From positions 682,001-746,000 of the forward strand of contig BGZK01000012.1 of assembly GCA_005406025.1 (NCBI GenBank): DNA of 64,000 bases, written 5' to 3'. Of this stretch, positions 12,746 through 25,680 are shown piece after piece. The number at the start of each line of letters is the position of its first letter. Within the stretch, counting starts at the first letter, position 1. The position numbers and the translations under genes are program-made. Source of the DNA: Eumeta japonica. Its lineage: Eukaryota > Arthropoda > Insecta > Lepidoptera > Psychidae. Below the pieces are notes generated by a model. It worked only from the letters and a program-made list of their open reading frames with translations. It did not search any database and was not told the DNA's origin.

Positions 12746-15296
12746 CTGTAACGGCGTCTCAAACTAAAATAGAACGCTTGTTATCATTGAAAAAAAATTA
12801 GGAGGAAGGGATTACATCTTTCGTTATCTACGCGCGACAATATAAAAGTTACAAAGTTGTCGGCAATCTATAGAAAAACATGATAAATTCGTACAATTAT
12901 ATCGATAAATAACAATTCAATGTCAATTGAATTATAATGGTCTACTTAATTGATCCACTGATTACAATGATTACTTGGCTCGTTACACCTTAAAAACGAT
13001 ATTACAAGTGATGTATCACCACTACTGGAGGTGCCATGACCTATTATTAACATAATGCTATTCGCTTATCTATATTAAAGATTATTTTGACATAGATTAT
13101 AAGAATTTCAGCGACTGGATCGCGCATCTAATACTAAACGTATTGTTATATATTAAAAGACTTTTTCTGTGATGTTATTTTGTATGTTTTTGCTTTATAT
13201 TACACGAAAAAAACAGCATGCGTTTTGTAGCTTCATACTATTTTGTCATATGTTTCGAAATCAACTATTTCCTCGTCGCTAACTTCATGAAATACGTAGA
13301 TAAATAAAATAACGTGATATTGGCCCTATAAATAATAAGTAATGTATAAATCATAAGTCATTATGAACGTACTTTAATAAAGTGATGTAGGAGCAAAATT
13401 TATGATTAAATATTTATGAAAAACTTTTATGACATTTATATTTTATGTATATAAAAAACAATGTTTATATTTTTCCAATTGTGATTTATACTAATTCTAC
13501 TCTATTCTTATACTGACACTCTTTTCTTAGTGGACACACGTTCATATATTACAGGAATATATTATTTTATAAACCTACATTTATTTATCAAAAAGACAGC
13601 CAGAGACCACTGCACATGATATGATCTTTGTTACATATTTTTATAGCATTACCAAAGCGCAAACGAGTATACGAATTACCAGAATGTAGGTGGTCACCGC
13701 CACCCATGGACACTTCGCCTCTTTGAAGGAATCACCAGTACGTTACCGGCCTCTTGCATAGAAATAGAGTATCTGACGGTGTAACTAAAGAGTGGGTTGA
13801 CTGAAAGGGGAGGGGCTGATGGAGAGAGGTTTTAGAGTGGACCACCGGAACTCTCACTAACTGGACGGTACGAGACAATAAAAACTGTTACTCGACGCCT
13901 GTATTCTGTGAAAGTGTGATGTAGCGCCGGTCGAGCCGATCCATTTACATGCCGCAGCCATAAATTGACCACAGAATAGCTCTACCATAATATTTCAACG
14001 AATAATATGATATACACGTATCATTGACTACTATAATATAATATAAATGTATTATGGTCTAAAGAATAGGCCATTGTTAAACAACGGTCGAAGCATTTCG
14101 TGGCAGTGTAAAAAGTTTAACTCAACTTTATGGCAACAGAAGTTATTATTGTTAACGAAAAAAAAAAATTACAGCCATCACAGCTATCTGCGATTAAGTC
14201 AAAGAAAAAAAATATATATCTACAGAACGTACTCGACGCGAATCTGGCGAAATCGCCAGCTTAATGACAGTCGGGAGATTTATTTAGTCTCGGATAATGT
14301 AATATTTACTACTCGTACTTAATAGTGAACTTACTTACTTTACAGAACATAAATGATTGCTTAGCAATACTGCGTCCGCCTACTTCCTGCATTCATTTAT
14401 ATACTGCATGTATTATATATATATATAAAATAAACAAACTAAAATTAAACGAGTTGCATTTTCGATTTTCGTACTTATATAACAAGCGCAAATTAAATAT
14501 TTTCGTAAATCCTGTTTTCTCCCGTGTCATTATTCTAAATTCTCTCTTAAGCCGCGCGAGTGACCTTTTCACGGAGCCGTTTACTTCTAAAAGAAATTTA
14601 ATACTGACGGCTTTGCACAACTCCGCCGGTATCGGATTTCGTTCACCTTGAGGAAGTCGCCGGTCGGCCTATCCGCTGTTACGAGACTGCGTGGACGGCG
14701 AAATGCGTACACGGAGATCTGTCTCGAGGAGTTTTCCACGTAAAGTGATTTATTTGCGTCACAGAATTGATACAGGCTGCTTTTATATAAAAAAGTTAGA
14801 AAATCAATTTTTCATCATCGAAACGTAAATTAAAAATGTTCGTAACCGACCTCTATGTGAAATTAATACGATTTTTTTAAAGAATTTCAACCACGTATTG
14901 ATATGGATTCACGAAACTTTCTCTACTGCGTCCGTGTCGGAATTGTGACTACTAAAATATTATGAAATTTTGATATGAATTTGACTATGCAGTGGCATGG
15001 TTTATAGCAATTTAACCGCTAAATCCATGCAAAAATCGCAATTACCGAGAAAACGGCTCGATGCGGCTCTACATAAAATGATTACGAAATTTTTACAAAA
15101 ACTCTAAATTTGCTACGCGTTGATGTAGACCTCAGCAATTTATCCGTCGGATTCGTGTCGTAATCTTAATCACTCAGTAATTTCACGAATTAGACAGATT
15201 GTTTTTTTGCTATTCCTGGCAACCAGTGTATGTATATGTTGACATGGGTTTCTATCAACCTAATGTTGAGACATACCGTCCCACAATCGTTCCTCG

Positions 15297-15342
15297 CAAG
15301 AGCATTAACACCCAACCTGCTGGTTGGGTGTTAATGCTCTTG
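15297..15342. repeat. hairpin, perfect 21-bp arms, 4-nt spacer
   Basis: The left arm 15297-15317 (caagagcattaacacccaac plus c) is matched exactly by 15322-15342 with spacer tgct. Confidence 0.95.
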
Positions 15343-16863
15343 ACCATCTGTTGTACTCTACCGCTCAAACGCCAATTGCTAAGGTGCCATACGATTATTA
15401 ATTATACGTTTCGTTTTTACAATTATTTTCTTGATAATCGGAAAATATAATAAATCTATTTATTTATAGATAGATTTCGAATAAGTCATTAATGTTAAAT
15501 TGTATAATTCGTCGTTGCATATATTTTATTGCAAACAATGCAAGTCATGTTTCATATATAATTACGGTTATTAGCAGATTTTGTTGTATTGTTTTGAATT
15601 GAGATGTTACATTGTACATCAACTTTTTTTTTTTTGTAAATTGTGTATAATAAGTATTACAGTTTTGTTATTAAAAAAAACTATATAACAACATATTATA
15701 ATTATTATTTTTCAGCTAATGCGTGTTATTTTTGAGATATAAAATAAGGAGAATCCATCAATAACGGTATATATATATATTTTTTTTTAATTAAAAAGCC
15801 TCGTTCTGATTTGGCAAGATTTTTATATCTTATACTTGGACAATCTACCAATCTTACTGATTGTTTGGATTGCATTTTTTTTTCTTTTCATTCCCCCGCC
15901 GTAAAACCACATACCATTGTACGAATGTGTTAGTATGTAAACTTTTAATGTGTTATATACGCATGTCACAACTAATACAACATAAATGTAACAGACTGAC
16001 AGTACCTACAAAATTGAATATAAAAAATAGTCATCTATTATCCACGCTTTATTAATAAAATTAAATTTATTATTCTATTAAAAATATATAAATGACTTTA
16101 TGGTGTCTTAAATTTACATTATGTCAGGACATCGTTCAATATTCCAAACTAGACAGGAACAAAAATGATACGTAAGATCATAATGAAATTACTCCATGAC
16201 ATTTTAGCACATTTACAACGTATAAATATTTGATGATTTATTTGCGACCGGAATAACAATTGTAAACATTGCTTAATGTTAAATATTTTTGCATTATACA
16301 ATTTTTAGAGATTTTACCTCATGCGCATCAGTTATACCCACAATTTACAATCAATGGATTCCGATGCGACATCGATGGCGCAGACTGGTACGGCCAAAGC
16401 AAACATTGTTAGCGAAACATAACTGTCACAATTATTAAGGGAACTAACTAGAAATTCTTGATTGGATTTTAAATTATAAATAATAAATATTTAATTATTT
16501 ACTATATTTTTAAAAAAAATTTAAAAGACTAAACTATTTTGTCACTCGGTGAAACAGATCGAGTCTTATTTTGGTCCATCGTTGTAGTTTCACCATATCG
16601 GGAATATCAACCAAACATAACATGCATCAGATATTAAAAAAATTATTGACTTTCATTTGTTTTGTTTTTGTAAACGTGTCCAATTTATATATGTATCTAC
16701 TTAGAAATAAAGGGTGGTATGGCAACACTTACAAGAACCATAAGAGACTTAAAAAACTTAGCAGTCCGTACAAAGAGACAATAGTGGAGGCCAAATCGAT
16801 AGAGCTCGATTGGGGTAGTTCGACGACGTGATAAATATGTAATAATTTGTCGATCTTTTACAG

Positions 16864-17096
16864 CGATCGGCCGGATGCGCGAGTTCGACTTCGAGCTGAC
16901 GCCGCTGCTGACGTGCTGCGGCTTCTTCGTGATGTACTTCGTCGAGGAGTTGGTCCATCTGTATATCGATCATCGCGAGAAGAAACACGGCGGAGCGGCG
17001 CCGCTCGTGCGCAACCTCAGCATCCGACGCAGCGGACCGCAGAACGTTACCAACTCCACGGCGGACCTCATCGACGCCGACGCCGCTCACAGCAAG
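16864..17096 (+). CDS. ZIP transporter exon with helix 3 and start of the cytosolic loop
   Basis: The acceptor is tttacag before 16864 and the donor AAG|gtgaac after 17096, leaving phase 0. It codes for a short acidic link, the helix LLTCCGFFVMYFVEELVHL and a basic loop with NRT-like and NST sequences. It is GC-rich against AT-rich flanks, a good sign of coding. The first two bases belong to a codon begun in an unseen upstream exon. Confidence 0.88.
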
Positions 17097-20000
17097 GTGA
17101 ACACTACTGGCTTTCTATGTACCGGACCTTATTTCACAGTTTTGATATTTATCTTTCTATATACGAATTAAGAGTGCTTGATACACGCTTATGAAAAATG
17201 CTTAGGGAGATATTCGGTCTGTACCTAACGCAAGAAGTTAAATAATTCTACGAAAGTAATAAGTGTACTTGCGTATATATGTAGTATGCGAACTTTCATG
17301 TATATCCACAGTTAAATTAAAATGTTTTATCCACTTGTGCACGCAAGTTTCACACAATGTTTTTGTCAGATGAAAATTGAAGCCGCGGTCGCAATTCAAT
17401 GGCGATTATTGCAAAAACAATTTAGAAGTAGAGAGATAAACGTCTTTTTTATTTAATAATCAAGCCTTCTAATGCACGGGCGATACGAGTCGCAATCTAG
17501 TTCCCGATCCTGATCCCCGTTTTATCGTTTTAGTTGAACCAAACAGATGGATATTTTGAACTTTACATCAGACGGCAGACATAAGTGGTATTTATTTTGA
17601 GACATAATTTTGAGAATAACAACATATGATTAAACGAACAAATTAATTAATAATTAATACAAACTATTCACTAACTAGTCAAATAGGTTAGTGACTACCT
17701 AATGTATTTTAATCCGAAGTAAATTACCACATTGTAAACAAAAGTACCAACTGTAATATGATCTCTGATATTCCTGAATTAAATTCGACCACGGCATACG
17801 GCAATACATTAACCAGACAAACAAATAAACGTTTCTGGAAATTTCTGAAACGAACAATCGGACGATGGTTGAATTTGGATTTTGAAAATTATTACGGACG
17901 TCATAATACTACACACCATCAATATCCATTTCATTTTCACTTTCAAATTTTCAATTTCAGACAACAGAATAATTAAAAATCTAACCAGAGACTTGATCGT
18001 AATTATGACAGAGTTTCTATACAATTATTGTATTGAATGATAACAACGAAGTAGTTTTAAGTTATAAAACATAATAATAGAACTGAAACAGATAAGACGT
18101 TATTAGATTAGTAGAAAACTGAAAACAAGTATAAAAACCGTTTGTAATATATATTTTATATATATTATAGTAAAACCGTAAATATAGCGTTTAAATAATA
18201 ATTTAAACTATATATTCACAATCTTGTAAATGGGCAGTGTTGTTCTATCCCGTCACATATAAATATAAAAGTAGTTATCGTCTTTACCAAATAAGTATAA
18301 ATATTAATTATCCATTATTTTATACGTATAAAAGGCAAAAAAAATGTGCTGATTTTAAGTCCTAACTTGCAAGGTCATCTAGGTGCGAAAGAGTGCTTGC
18401 TATAACAACTTGTCAAGTTAACGCCCAATGGAAAATTTACCCATAAATGGCTGTGCGAAGAAATCAAAGAACATTTTCTAAATAGGTATTTTCTCTCCCA
18501 TTTTGAAGGGGATCGAGGCGCACGGTCATTCCCACACCCACGGCCACAGCCACATGCCGATAGCGGCGGAAGGCGACGACAAAGTTACGGCAGCTCTGCG
18601 CGGCCTGCTCATCGTGTTGGCCCTCTCGGTCCACGAACTCTTTGAGGGGCTCGCCGTCGGCCTCGAGTCCAGCACGTCGCACGTTTGGTGAGGGCTTATT
18701 TGGTTTTGAAAGTCACACCATGAGCTTAAGATTTGATAACTTCGATCTGAAATGTATGTGATGAAACATCGTGACAAGGTGACAATTCGTCAATTGAAAT
18801 TGTATCGTGATTTTTTTGAAATGATCTTATTACGTTATCGAAATTTATATATAGCTCTGCGATATGTTTGCGACAAGTAATTATTTTGCTGTTACATCTT
18901 TCAATATATATTCTGATAAATGATGATTTACACCTGCCATCTATTGTCGCATAGTCACATACGTAACCTTGAGTGTTCGTTCACACCAATTAAAATAGTT
19001 CAAAACTTATTCATTTAAAAGAAAACAATAAATTTAAGAATGTATAAACTTTACGTATTAACTATGAAATATAGACACCATTTCGTACAATGATACAACT
19101 AATATATTCATAAATGTTATTATTAAATTTTTTTTCTTGCGCCCTCTGTTATTCAATAGTAATTCAACTATTATACATTATAACATAATAGCTAACGAAC
19201 AGCATTTCATATTTATTCATATAGATATGTTTATTTTCAATATTTCGTGACCCTTGACAGAGAGTTAGTATTTTATGATTTAATCCATTTATTTCACCGA
19301 TCACAGGTACATGTTAGGAGCTATCTCCGCCCACAAACTCGTCATCGCTTTCTGTATCGGCGTGGAGCTGTTGGCCACGAAGACGAAGACCTGGCTGGCC
19401 ATAATATACATCACGACGTTCGCCATCGTGTCGCCCCTGGGTATCGGCATAGGTATCCTGCTGGTGGGCGGCCAGGGCGCCACCGCCGCGGGCGTTTATT
19501 CCGTGGTGCTGCAGGGCCTGGCTTCCGGTACCCTCCTCTACGTGATATTCTTCGAGATATGGAGAAACGACCGCACCGGAATGCTGCAGTTCGCGACCGC
19601 AGTCGTCGGATTCGTGATTATGTTCGGTTTACAATTACTGAGTAAGTATAACAGATGCCGATGCACTAATTCTAGCTTATTGTTCGCGTGGTGTATTAAA
19701 ATATGAAATTAAGTAAATAACTATTATCGTAAACACAAAAACAGTTTTTCATGAAGCAGTAGATATCTCAACTTTTTATTTTAAACAATGTTTTAATTGT
19801 ATTATATCGTTTGTTACGCATGCTTGGAAGAACTGATTTATTTGGACATGTCACTTAGTATTAAGTATACAAAACAAATAAAAATTCAATATATCTTTAT
19901 TTCGTAGCGTAGGTATACAATAACTTTTTAAATGCGTAGTGACAGTTTAAGAATTTTCGATATTTCAAAAATTTGCCACTCTTTATAAGGCATTTTTCTC

Positions 20001-20949
20001 TCAGGGATCACAAGCAAGAAACTTGAGCATAGATCTTTTCAAATTTAATTAAATATATACAATTACAATCAAACGTAAAATTGTACAAGTAACAATCCTG
20101 TAAGAAGTTGAGCTGGATATTTATAATCTAGACAACTGGAAATTATATAGTTCTCTTTTTTACCAAATATTTGCTTAATAAAGATTTTATAATTGATTTT
20201 AACAAAAATTTATGAAAAGAGAAAATTTTAAATCGATTTCGAAGACATATATTCAAAATATTACTTAATTTGATTAAATACTATAACTTTTGCTACCTAT
20301 TTATGTAAAAAACCTCCTATGTTTCTATTCTAAAATTTTGCATTTAAAAGCCAAATATTTCAATGATACATGTGAAATTTGTAATTCCATGAATTTTTTC
20401 CCTGGACGATTTGTATATGAGAACTGCACAAGTAATTATAAAGATAAAATTAAAGTATTCAATTACAATTTATAATACGAGATTTTATAAAAGTGAGCAG
20501 GATTTTTTCGTCATTGTATTTACAAAGTTGTGACGTGACATATGAGTAACTTATCTCGTCCTATGTGTCTTGCTCAAAATATACGAGTATATACACAAAA
20601 TCATTCTCTTCTGCGTTGCCGACTTCAATAGAGTTTATTCTGAATCTATGGTCAGTGATATCATTGAGTGAAATATCGTCATTTAGGAAGCAATTTCGAA
20701 ATATGTTGCATAGAATATTTCAGAACAGTACCTACCATACATTTATTTAAATAGTTTTCAAAGAATTTAGTACATAATTAACTAGTCACCTCTCTGATTT
20801 TGTTATATATTTAGATAGGCATCAAAATTTACCTGTTATAAAAAGGATTTGAGATATCATTTTTTTCTATTGCAGCTGGTCACTCGCACAGCCATTCCCA
20901 CGGGGGCGACGACGACCACGGCCACGATCACGGTCATAGTCACGATTAG
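16864..20949 (+). CDS. ZIP-family (SLC39, ZIP1/2/3-like) zinc transporter, last four exons; 5' part not found
   Basis: Seen: four exons (16864-17096, 18509-18687, 19307-19641, 20876-20949) with AG/GT borders and matching phases join into 272 codons and a TAG stop. The product has a membrane helix with FFVMYFVEELVHL, a His-rich cytosolic loop (HGHSHTHGHSHM), the ZIP signature helix LSVHELFEGLAVGLE, the next helix GAISAHKLVIAFCIGVEL, a helix with SPLGIGIG, two further helices and a His/Asp-rich tail. Family knowledge: ZIP proteins move zinc or related metals into the cytosol; H and E residues of helices 4 and 5 bind the metal, and the HK pair in helix 5 is typical of the ZIP1/2/3 group. The first exon begins inside a codon (two bases, then ATC GGC CGG), so at least one upstream exon with helices 1-2 is missing. 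The inner ATG at 16875 is not a credible start because it lies just before helix 3. No neighbour suggests a metal operon-like context, as expected in an insect. Confidence 0.9.
17097..18508 (+). other. ZIP intron between helix 3 and signature exons
   Basis: This is an AT-rich intron with no embedded gene. The stretch 17480-17530 has a short GATCC/GATTCC-like patch also found elsewhere in the window. Confidence 0.6.
18509..18687 (+). CDS. ZIP transporter exon with His-rich loop and signature helix 4
   Basis: The acceptor is ttttgaag before 18509, and the donor TG|gtgagg follows 18687, splitting a Trp codon. The exon carries HGHSHTHGHSHM, a probable zinc-sensing or zinc-buffering cytosolic loop, followed by LSVHELFEGLAVGLESS, which holds the metal-binding His and Glu of helix 4. 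Confidence 0.92.
18688..19306 (+). other. ZIP intron
   Basis: This is a short AT-rich intron; nothing else is seen in it. Confidence 0.7.
19307..19641 (+). CDS. ZIP transporter exon with helices 5-8
   Basis: The acceptor is atcacag before 19307, completing the split Trp codon as TGG. The donor is A|gtaagt after 19641. The exon encodes YMLGAISAHKLVIAFCIG (helix 5, His-Lys pair), a helix with SPLGIGIG, a helix with SGTLLYVIFFEIW and a final helix ending FGLQLL. All are well-preserved ZIP features without stops. Confidence 0.93.
19642..20875 (+). other. ZIP last intron
   Basis: This is an AT-rich intron; nothing is recognised apart from short chance open frames. Confidence 0.65.
20876..20949 (+). 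CDS. ZIP transporter terminal exon encoding a His/Asp-rich tail
   Basis: The acceptor is ttctattgcag before 20876. The first two bases complete a Thr codon with the A left by the previous exon. The exon encodes only a tail of about 23 residues rich in His, Ser, Asp and Gly (for example GHSHSHSHGG then DDDHGHDHGHSHD), then TAG at 20947-20949. ZIP C-termini are normally short and non-cytosolic, so this exon adds a possible metal-binding tail outside the membrane. Confidence 0.85.
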
Positions 20950-21349
20950 AAGAGAAGAACCACTCGGTCTAGAGTTTTCATTGTTGCAAAATGTGTTTAC
21001 AAGAACAACTTTATACAATCAATGGACATTACATATTTTCATAAGTATAATAATGATAATACAATCTAAAAGATGCTATTTTTTTGATATATTTTGTAAC
21101 TCGACTGTAAGAAGTATGTAATAATTAAGTGTTTCATACGAAAATGGGAGTTTGACGACGTAAAATATCTAGTCATCGTTTTAAAAGACGAGGCGGAAAA
21201 ATTAATTTAATAGAATTACTTAAGTAATAAAATGCACAGTAGATGACGAGATTTGAAAATGTGCTAGTTGTAAGTAAATTTTGTATAAATGTTGATTCGA
21301 TACATTGAAACATATAATGTCCTTTCAAATTATATGTGTGGCTTAATGA

Positions 21350-21397
21350 AATAAATTTCATATCAAAAATTAAGTACTAAAATAATCTAGAAATAAA
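21350..21397 (+). promoter_or_regulatory. candidate poly(A) signals of the ZIP gene
   Basis: AATAAA occurs at 21350-21355 and 21392-21397, about 400-450 bases after the ZIP stop codon. No transcript data are available, so either could be used. Confidence 0.35.
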
Positions 21398-21852
21398 GAG
21401 CTTGAAATGAAAACGTCACTTAATTATTGTAAAAGTGTGCGTGGATTGACTTGGCCTTTACTGTAACCCTAATTTAAGCAAAGTCAAGTTATTGAACTAG
21501 ATTATTGATATGAAAAAAAGATTACTTGCTATGAAGTTGTTAGTGATTGAATAGCTAAAAATAATTTTATAAGTATAAACTACACATTACGCTTAAACGA
21601 AATAATATTGTCGATGGAAAATAAGGACAGGGGTTCATGAGATTTACGTCATCGATGTCTTACATACTTTTGTAATAGCCATTTATTTTTAACTGTGATA
21701 TGCACGTATTTAATATCCTGCAACGTATGTAAATATAGCTCATAAGAAACTCAAAATTTATTAATCCAATGAAAGTAACAGTACCTTCAATAATTATACG
21801 ACCGTTATTGATATTTTCATTAGCCTAAAAGCCCTTGTATATTTTGTGTATA

Positions 21853-22009
21853 CAGTGGCGGCGCTAGGCGTCGGCGACGTCGGCAACCGCCGACGGCCTC
21901 GCGCCTGAAGGGGCCTCGCAAACAAAAAAGTTTTGCCTACAAGTTATTAAAAAGAGGCCTCGCAAACCTGATGTCGCCGACGTCCACGAGTGGTGTAGCG
22001 CCGCCACTG
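21853..22009. mobile_element. hAT-type MITE, 157 bp, perfect 14-bp TIRs
   Basis: CAGTGGCGGCGCTA at the left is exactly complementary to TAGCGCCGCCACTG at the right. Perfect 8-bp duplications TGTGTATA flank it (21845-21852, 22010-22017). It is GC-rich inside with repeated GCCGACG and GGCCTCGCAAAC words. It is non-autonomous and lies downstream of the ZIP gene. Confidence 0.92.
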
Positions 22010-24545
22010 TGTGTATAACTTATCCTGCAATTATTGAAATACAATATAAAATTGGTAAAACCTTTTTTAGCTTCCTAAAAAAATATTTATCAAAGAAATG
22101 TGTTTTATATAATTTTATTTTTAATAAAAAATAAAATTATTATTTAACGTACATAATATGTGTTGTTCTTAAATGACTTACCTTGGCTATTCTTTTATCG
22201 ATAAAGCCTGCACGCATGTTTCTCCGTCTATTTATTTATATAAGAAATCAAACAAATTCAAAGATGTAAATAAACTCCATTGAAATAAAAATATACAATT
22301 GAAAAGTGTTTCGTCTTTTTATTTATCAACATTATGCCTGAGATTTATAACATTACAGTAATAGCAAAATTAATTTAATTTATGATTATAATAATGGTTA
22401 TTACATCCATTATAATTTTATTTACAAAGCCTCATGACTCACATTTTATGGTTACAGCACTTGTATTGTTTTTCTTTGATCATTTGCAGAGGGTTATACC
22501 ATTTGATTTATAAACGATTTTCAAACGATGTAGCAAATTATTTCAACACGAAATTTCGAAACAACAAACAATTTTCCAGCTCTCCTATAGAATGGATTAA
22601 ATAAATTATTTTGTGCGGATACGCCGCGTGAAACATCAACTACCTAACACGAAGCAACGAGGGTTTATAAACAAGATTTTGTTCGGCAGGGTAAATGAAA
22701 AAAAAGACTTAACTTGTAAGGTAGTCCAATACGGCCGCAGAATCGGCTAGCACCACGGCGACAAAAGGGTCACATCTCTACCAGCAAAATAAGACCCTAA
22801 ACCTCAAAATATTTGCTACATTCAAAACTCCCGTCCAATAGAGGATTTCTCCGAAGATAAATTTCTATTATCGCTCAAGTTTTTATGATATCAATCATCA
22901 CATTAGCGTCGTGAACAATATTCTGTACACTGTAATGAAGATAGTCTCATCCACACAAGTGTAGTATTACATCTGTTGTGGAAGACGAGGGCTCTTCAAG
23001 TCTGTATTGGTTGGGTCAAGAAGCGTGGAAAGTAGAATACTTACGTTCAAGGTACAATTGCTTATGATAGAATATAGTGAGCAATTTTATTGTTGAACAG
23101 TTTGTACTTTTGTTCTGAGAAAATTAATTGTAACTCTCGAATTAATAAATTGATTGATATTATGTATTGAAATACAACTTTGCTAAAGAATAGCAAGGTT
23201 TTACTATCCTCCAACAGATGCCGCCATGCTGTGAATTATATATTTTTGTAAATAATAATCTATATTATAAAGAACTCAGTATGTCCAGAATTCCAATAAT
23301 AACATAACGAGTGTTCTGAATTCTGCAGATAATTCTGTAAAACAAATCGCACAAGGGTTTCCAGGTCCAGACCTTATCTTAATTCAATATTACGCCCGCA
23401 ATAAAACAAATTAATTAAATTAATAAATAATTATTGTTCTGTATTTCATCAATTAGTGCGAAAGAGTCGATTTTTTAAACGGTAAGTATTTAACTAATAA
23501 ATTGTACGGAAAATTTCTCCTTCACTTATACACAGCAACGAAGAATTATCAAAACATTACGTGTTGACAGGGGTGCGTGTGACAAAAATAAAATAAACAT
23601 ACAAATCAGATATATGGAATAAGCAAACTGATAGACAGTTCCGACTTATTCAAAAACTTATACTATACATGTCAATAGTGGGGATTATGAATTGGAAGCT
23701 TCATAATATATGTGATGAAATAAATCCAGAAGTGATGCGCAATATATATTAATATACCTACATTGTGCCATTATGAGGGGTGTGAACAATGTTAGTCATT
23801 GTATGACTTGTCAGCTTAACCCTTCGAACGCGCACCTAAATATAATAATCCCATCAAATGTGCGGTTTCTACTCTTCATTACCCTACCCAAAATCGTTTT
23901 GTCAGTTTTCGTCTTTTTTGATATAAATTATTTCTGGATAATCAATTTCTTTTTGACTTCTGTTTCTCAATTACTATTTATATCAATTGTAGTAAATAAA
24001 CTTATACAATGGTCAATCGAATTGATATGAATGCGCGCATTTAGCTGTTGAAATGGACGAAGAAAAAAATAAATAAAAAGCATTTAATTTGACCAGAGAA
24101 ACTGAATTCGCATATTTAGAGAATTTAGACTATTTAAAAGTCTGATCACGAAAATAAAAAACCTGCATCACATTTTTTTGTTCACAGGAAGACTTAAGTT
24201 TAGTACAGTCAAACGTGTGCGTCATGGCTTGGTTTTGTGCCTTTTTTTTGAATAATCATGTATCAAAACTAAAACCAAACTCTTGAATATCCTTCTAGCT
24301 TCTGCCAGTGGCTCTGCCCGCTTAGGCATAAAATGATTTCCTTCATCTTGTATAGTTACTACAAGTTGGGAGTAAAGAAACGAAAATTCCAATTTGAAGG
24401 AATCTCTACCACACAATAATTAATGTCAACTACGGTCATCAAAGTATACTACTTAGTACTAGTTACAATTTTTAATCTATGGCCGCTAGAGGGCGCCGAT
24501 GAGATGCTTGCTAGGGCGCTCTCAACATAATCCGTCACTGATTTG

Positions 24546-24712
24546 CAGGGCCGGACCGTGAGTTAAGGGGGCCCTGGGCTAATACTACTAAGGGGCCTAT
24601 ATATTTTTTCGCGTATCATCTATTTTTGACTGACTTGACTTAGCCGGGGACTCCTTGAATCCACGGGGCCCTGGGCTGATGCCCAAAAAGCCATATGGTA
24701 GATCCGGCCCTG
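24546..24712. mobile_element. hAT-type MITE, 167 bp
   Basis: The ends CAGGGCCGGA and TCCGGCCCTG are a perfect 10-bp inverted pair, flanked by CTGATTTG and CTGGTTTG (7 of 8 identical). The GGGGCCCTGGGCTGATGCCC-type interior is familiar from insect MITEs. It has no open frame. Confidence 0.85.
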
Positions 24713-25484
24713 CTGGTTTGGCCGCTCTTGATGTAAATACAATAAGAACGTGTGTAATTGCGACAATGATAGGCTATATACGATTTAGATAAAAGGTCTG
24801 TCTGCTTGTTTCTCCTGGCTTATCTTTGAAACGGCTGGACAGATTTTAATCAAATTCTGAATAAAATAAGAAATACGAAAAAAAAGTAATAAGAAATTTC
24901 TGATACTTTGACACTTTTGATACTTTTTATTTACCTATTTATAGTAATCTATGCAATTGTACATACTATATTTTTATAAAATTTTGTCGTAATTATTTAT
25001 TCCAAGACACGTCTAACCTACACTTATTATTCTCAAATGCTCTGACTGTATGACAGATAAAGTGTCTGTTTATTTAGTCCGAGTTACACTCCGAATAAGT
25101 TAAATAAATTGAATCAAATTTTGCATTGGAATAGACTATCTTCAATGTGTGTGTACTTTCTTCTTTTTCTATGCCTGCCTAAACCATTCATTCGATTACA
25201 ATGAAACTCGATGTACAGTACCGGGCTCACGGGAAGGTATTTGAAAAAAAGACTAGCATTTGAACCCGACTTTGTCAGTATATTCGTACTTTTGACGCGA
25301 ACTAATGAACTAGTTCTAGTCATTCCTTTAATAATAAAAAGTCTCTCGACTAAAATAGACTATTAACATTTCGCCTTGACTTCATCTACATATTTGTGTT
25401 CTGATTCTAAAACTATTTTCGCTGATAAAAAGGTATACTATATCCGAAAATTTCAACCTAAATTTTATTTTGAGAACAGGATTT

Positions 25485-25680
25485 GCCCTCGACTCCGTCC
25501 AAATCGAAACTGTGGCTGATAGCAGAATCGAAACCGCAAGCGAACGGGGGCAAAATTGAGAATCGAGACCGAGAGAGATCGAAATCCAAAACGGGACCAA
25601 AGCTGAAATCGAGTGCTGGTCTATTCGTAATCAAAAATGGAACCGCGATCGTAATCTAGATTTAGACACAGTGCCATCGA
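25485..25680. repeat. degenerate GAATCG/GAACCG hexamer-like tract
   Basis: The words aatcgaaac, gaatcgaaaccg, gagaatcgagaccgagagag and aaatggaaccgcgatcg recur; this is the purine-rich strand of the same motif. Confidence 0.5.

Larger units (their letters stand above)
8760..16863. other. AT-rich region upstream of the first ZIP exon
   Basis: Either a long ZIP intron or intergenic DNA. It contains hairpins at 9302, 10075, 10123, 11261 and 15297, a TA microsatellite (12699-12743), and a probable repeat fragment near 13680-13780 (ggtggtcaccgccacccatg, then cgttaccggcc). No exon is recognised. Confidence 0.5.

Noticed and set aside
14047..14651. Consecutive plus-strand open frames of 91 and 108 codons
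   Set aside because: Lysine/tyrosine-rich translations of AT-rich DNA without motifs or splice support.
16571..16831. 86-codon frame just before the ZIP exon
   Set aside because: AT-rich intron sequence without ZIP helix 1-2 features or a matching splice phase.
16758..17194. 110- and 115-codon frames overlapping the ZIP exon
   Set aside because: Alternative-frame shadows of a GC-rich ZIP exon; the helix-coding frame is clearly the real one.
22108..22141. A/T-only palindrome (ataattttattttt)
   Set aside because: Only A and T, so chance self-complementarity is likely; not counted with the snapback set.
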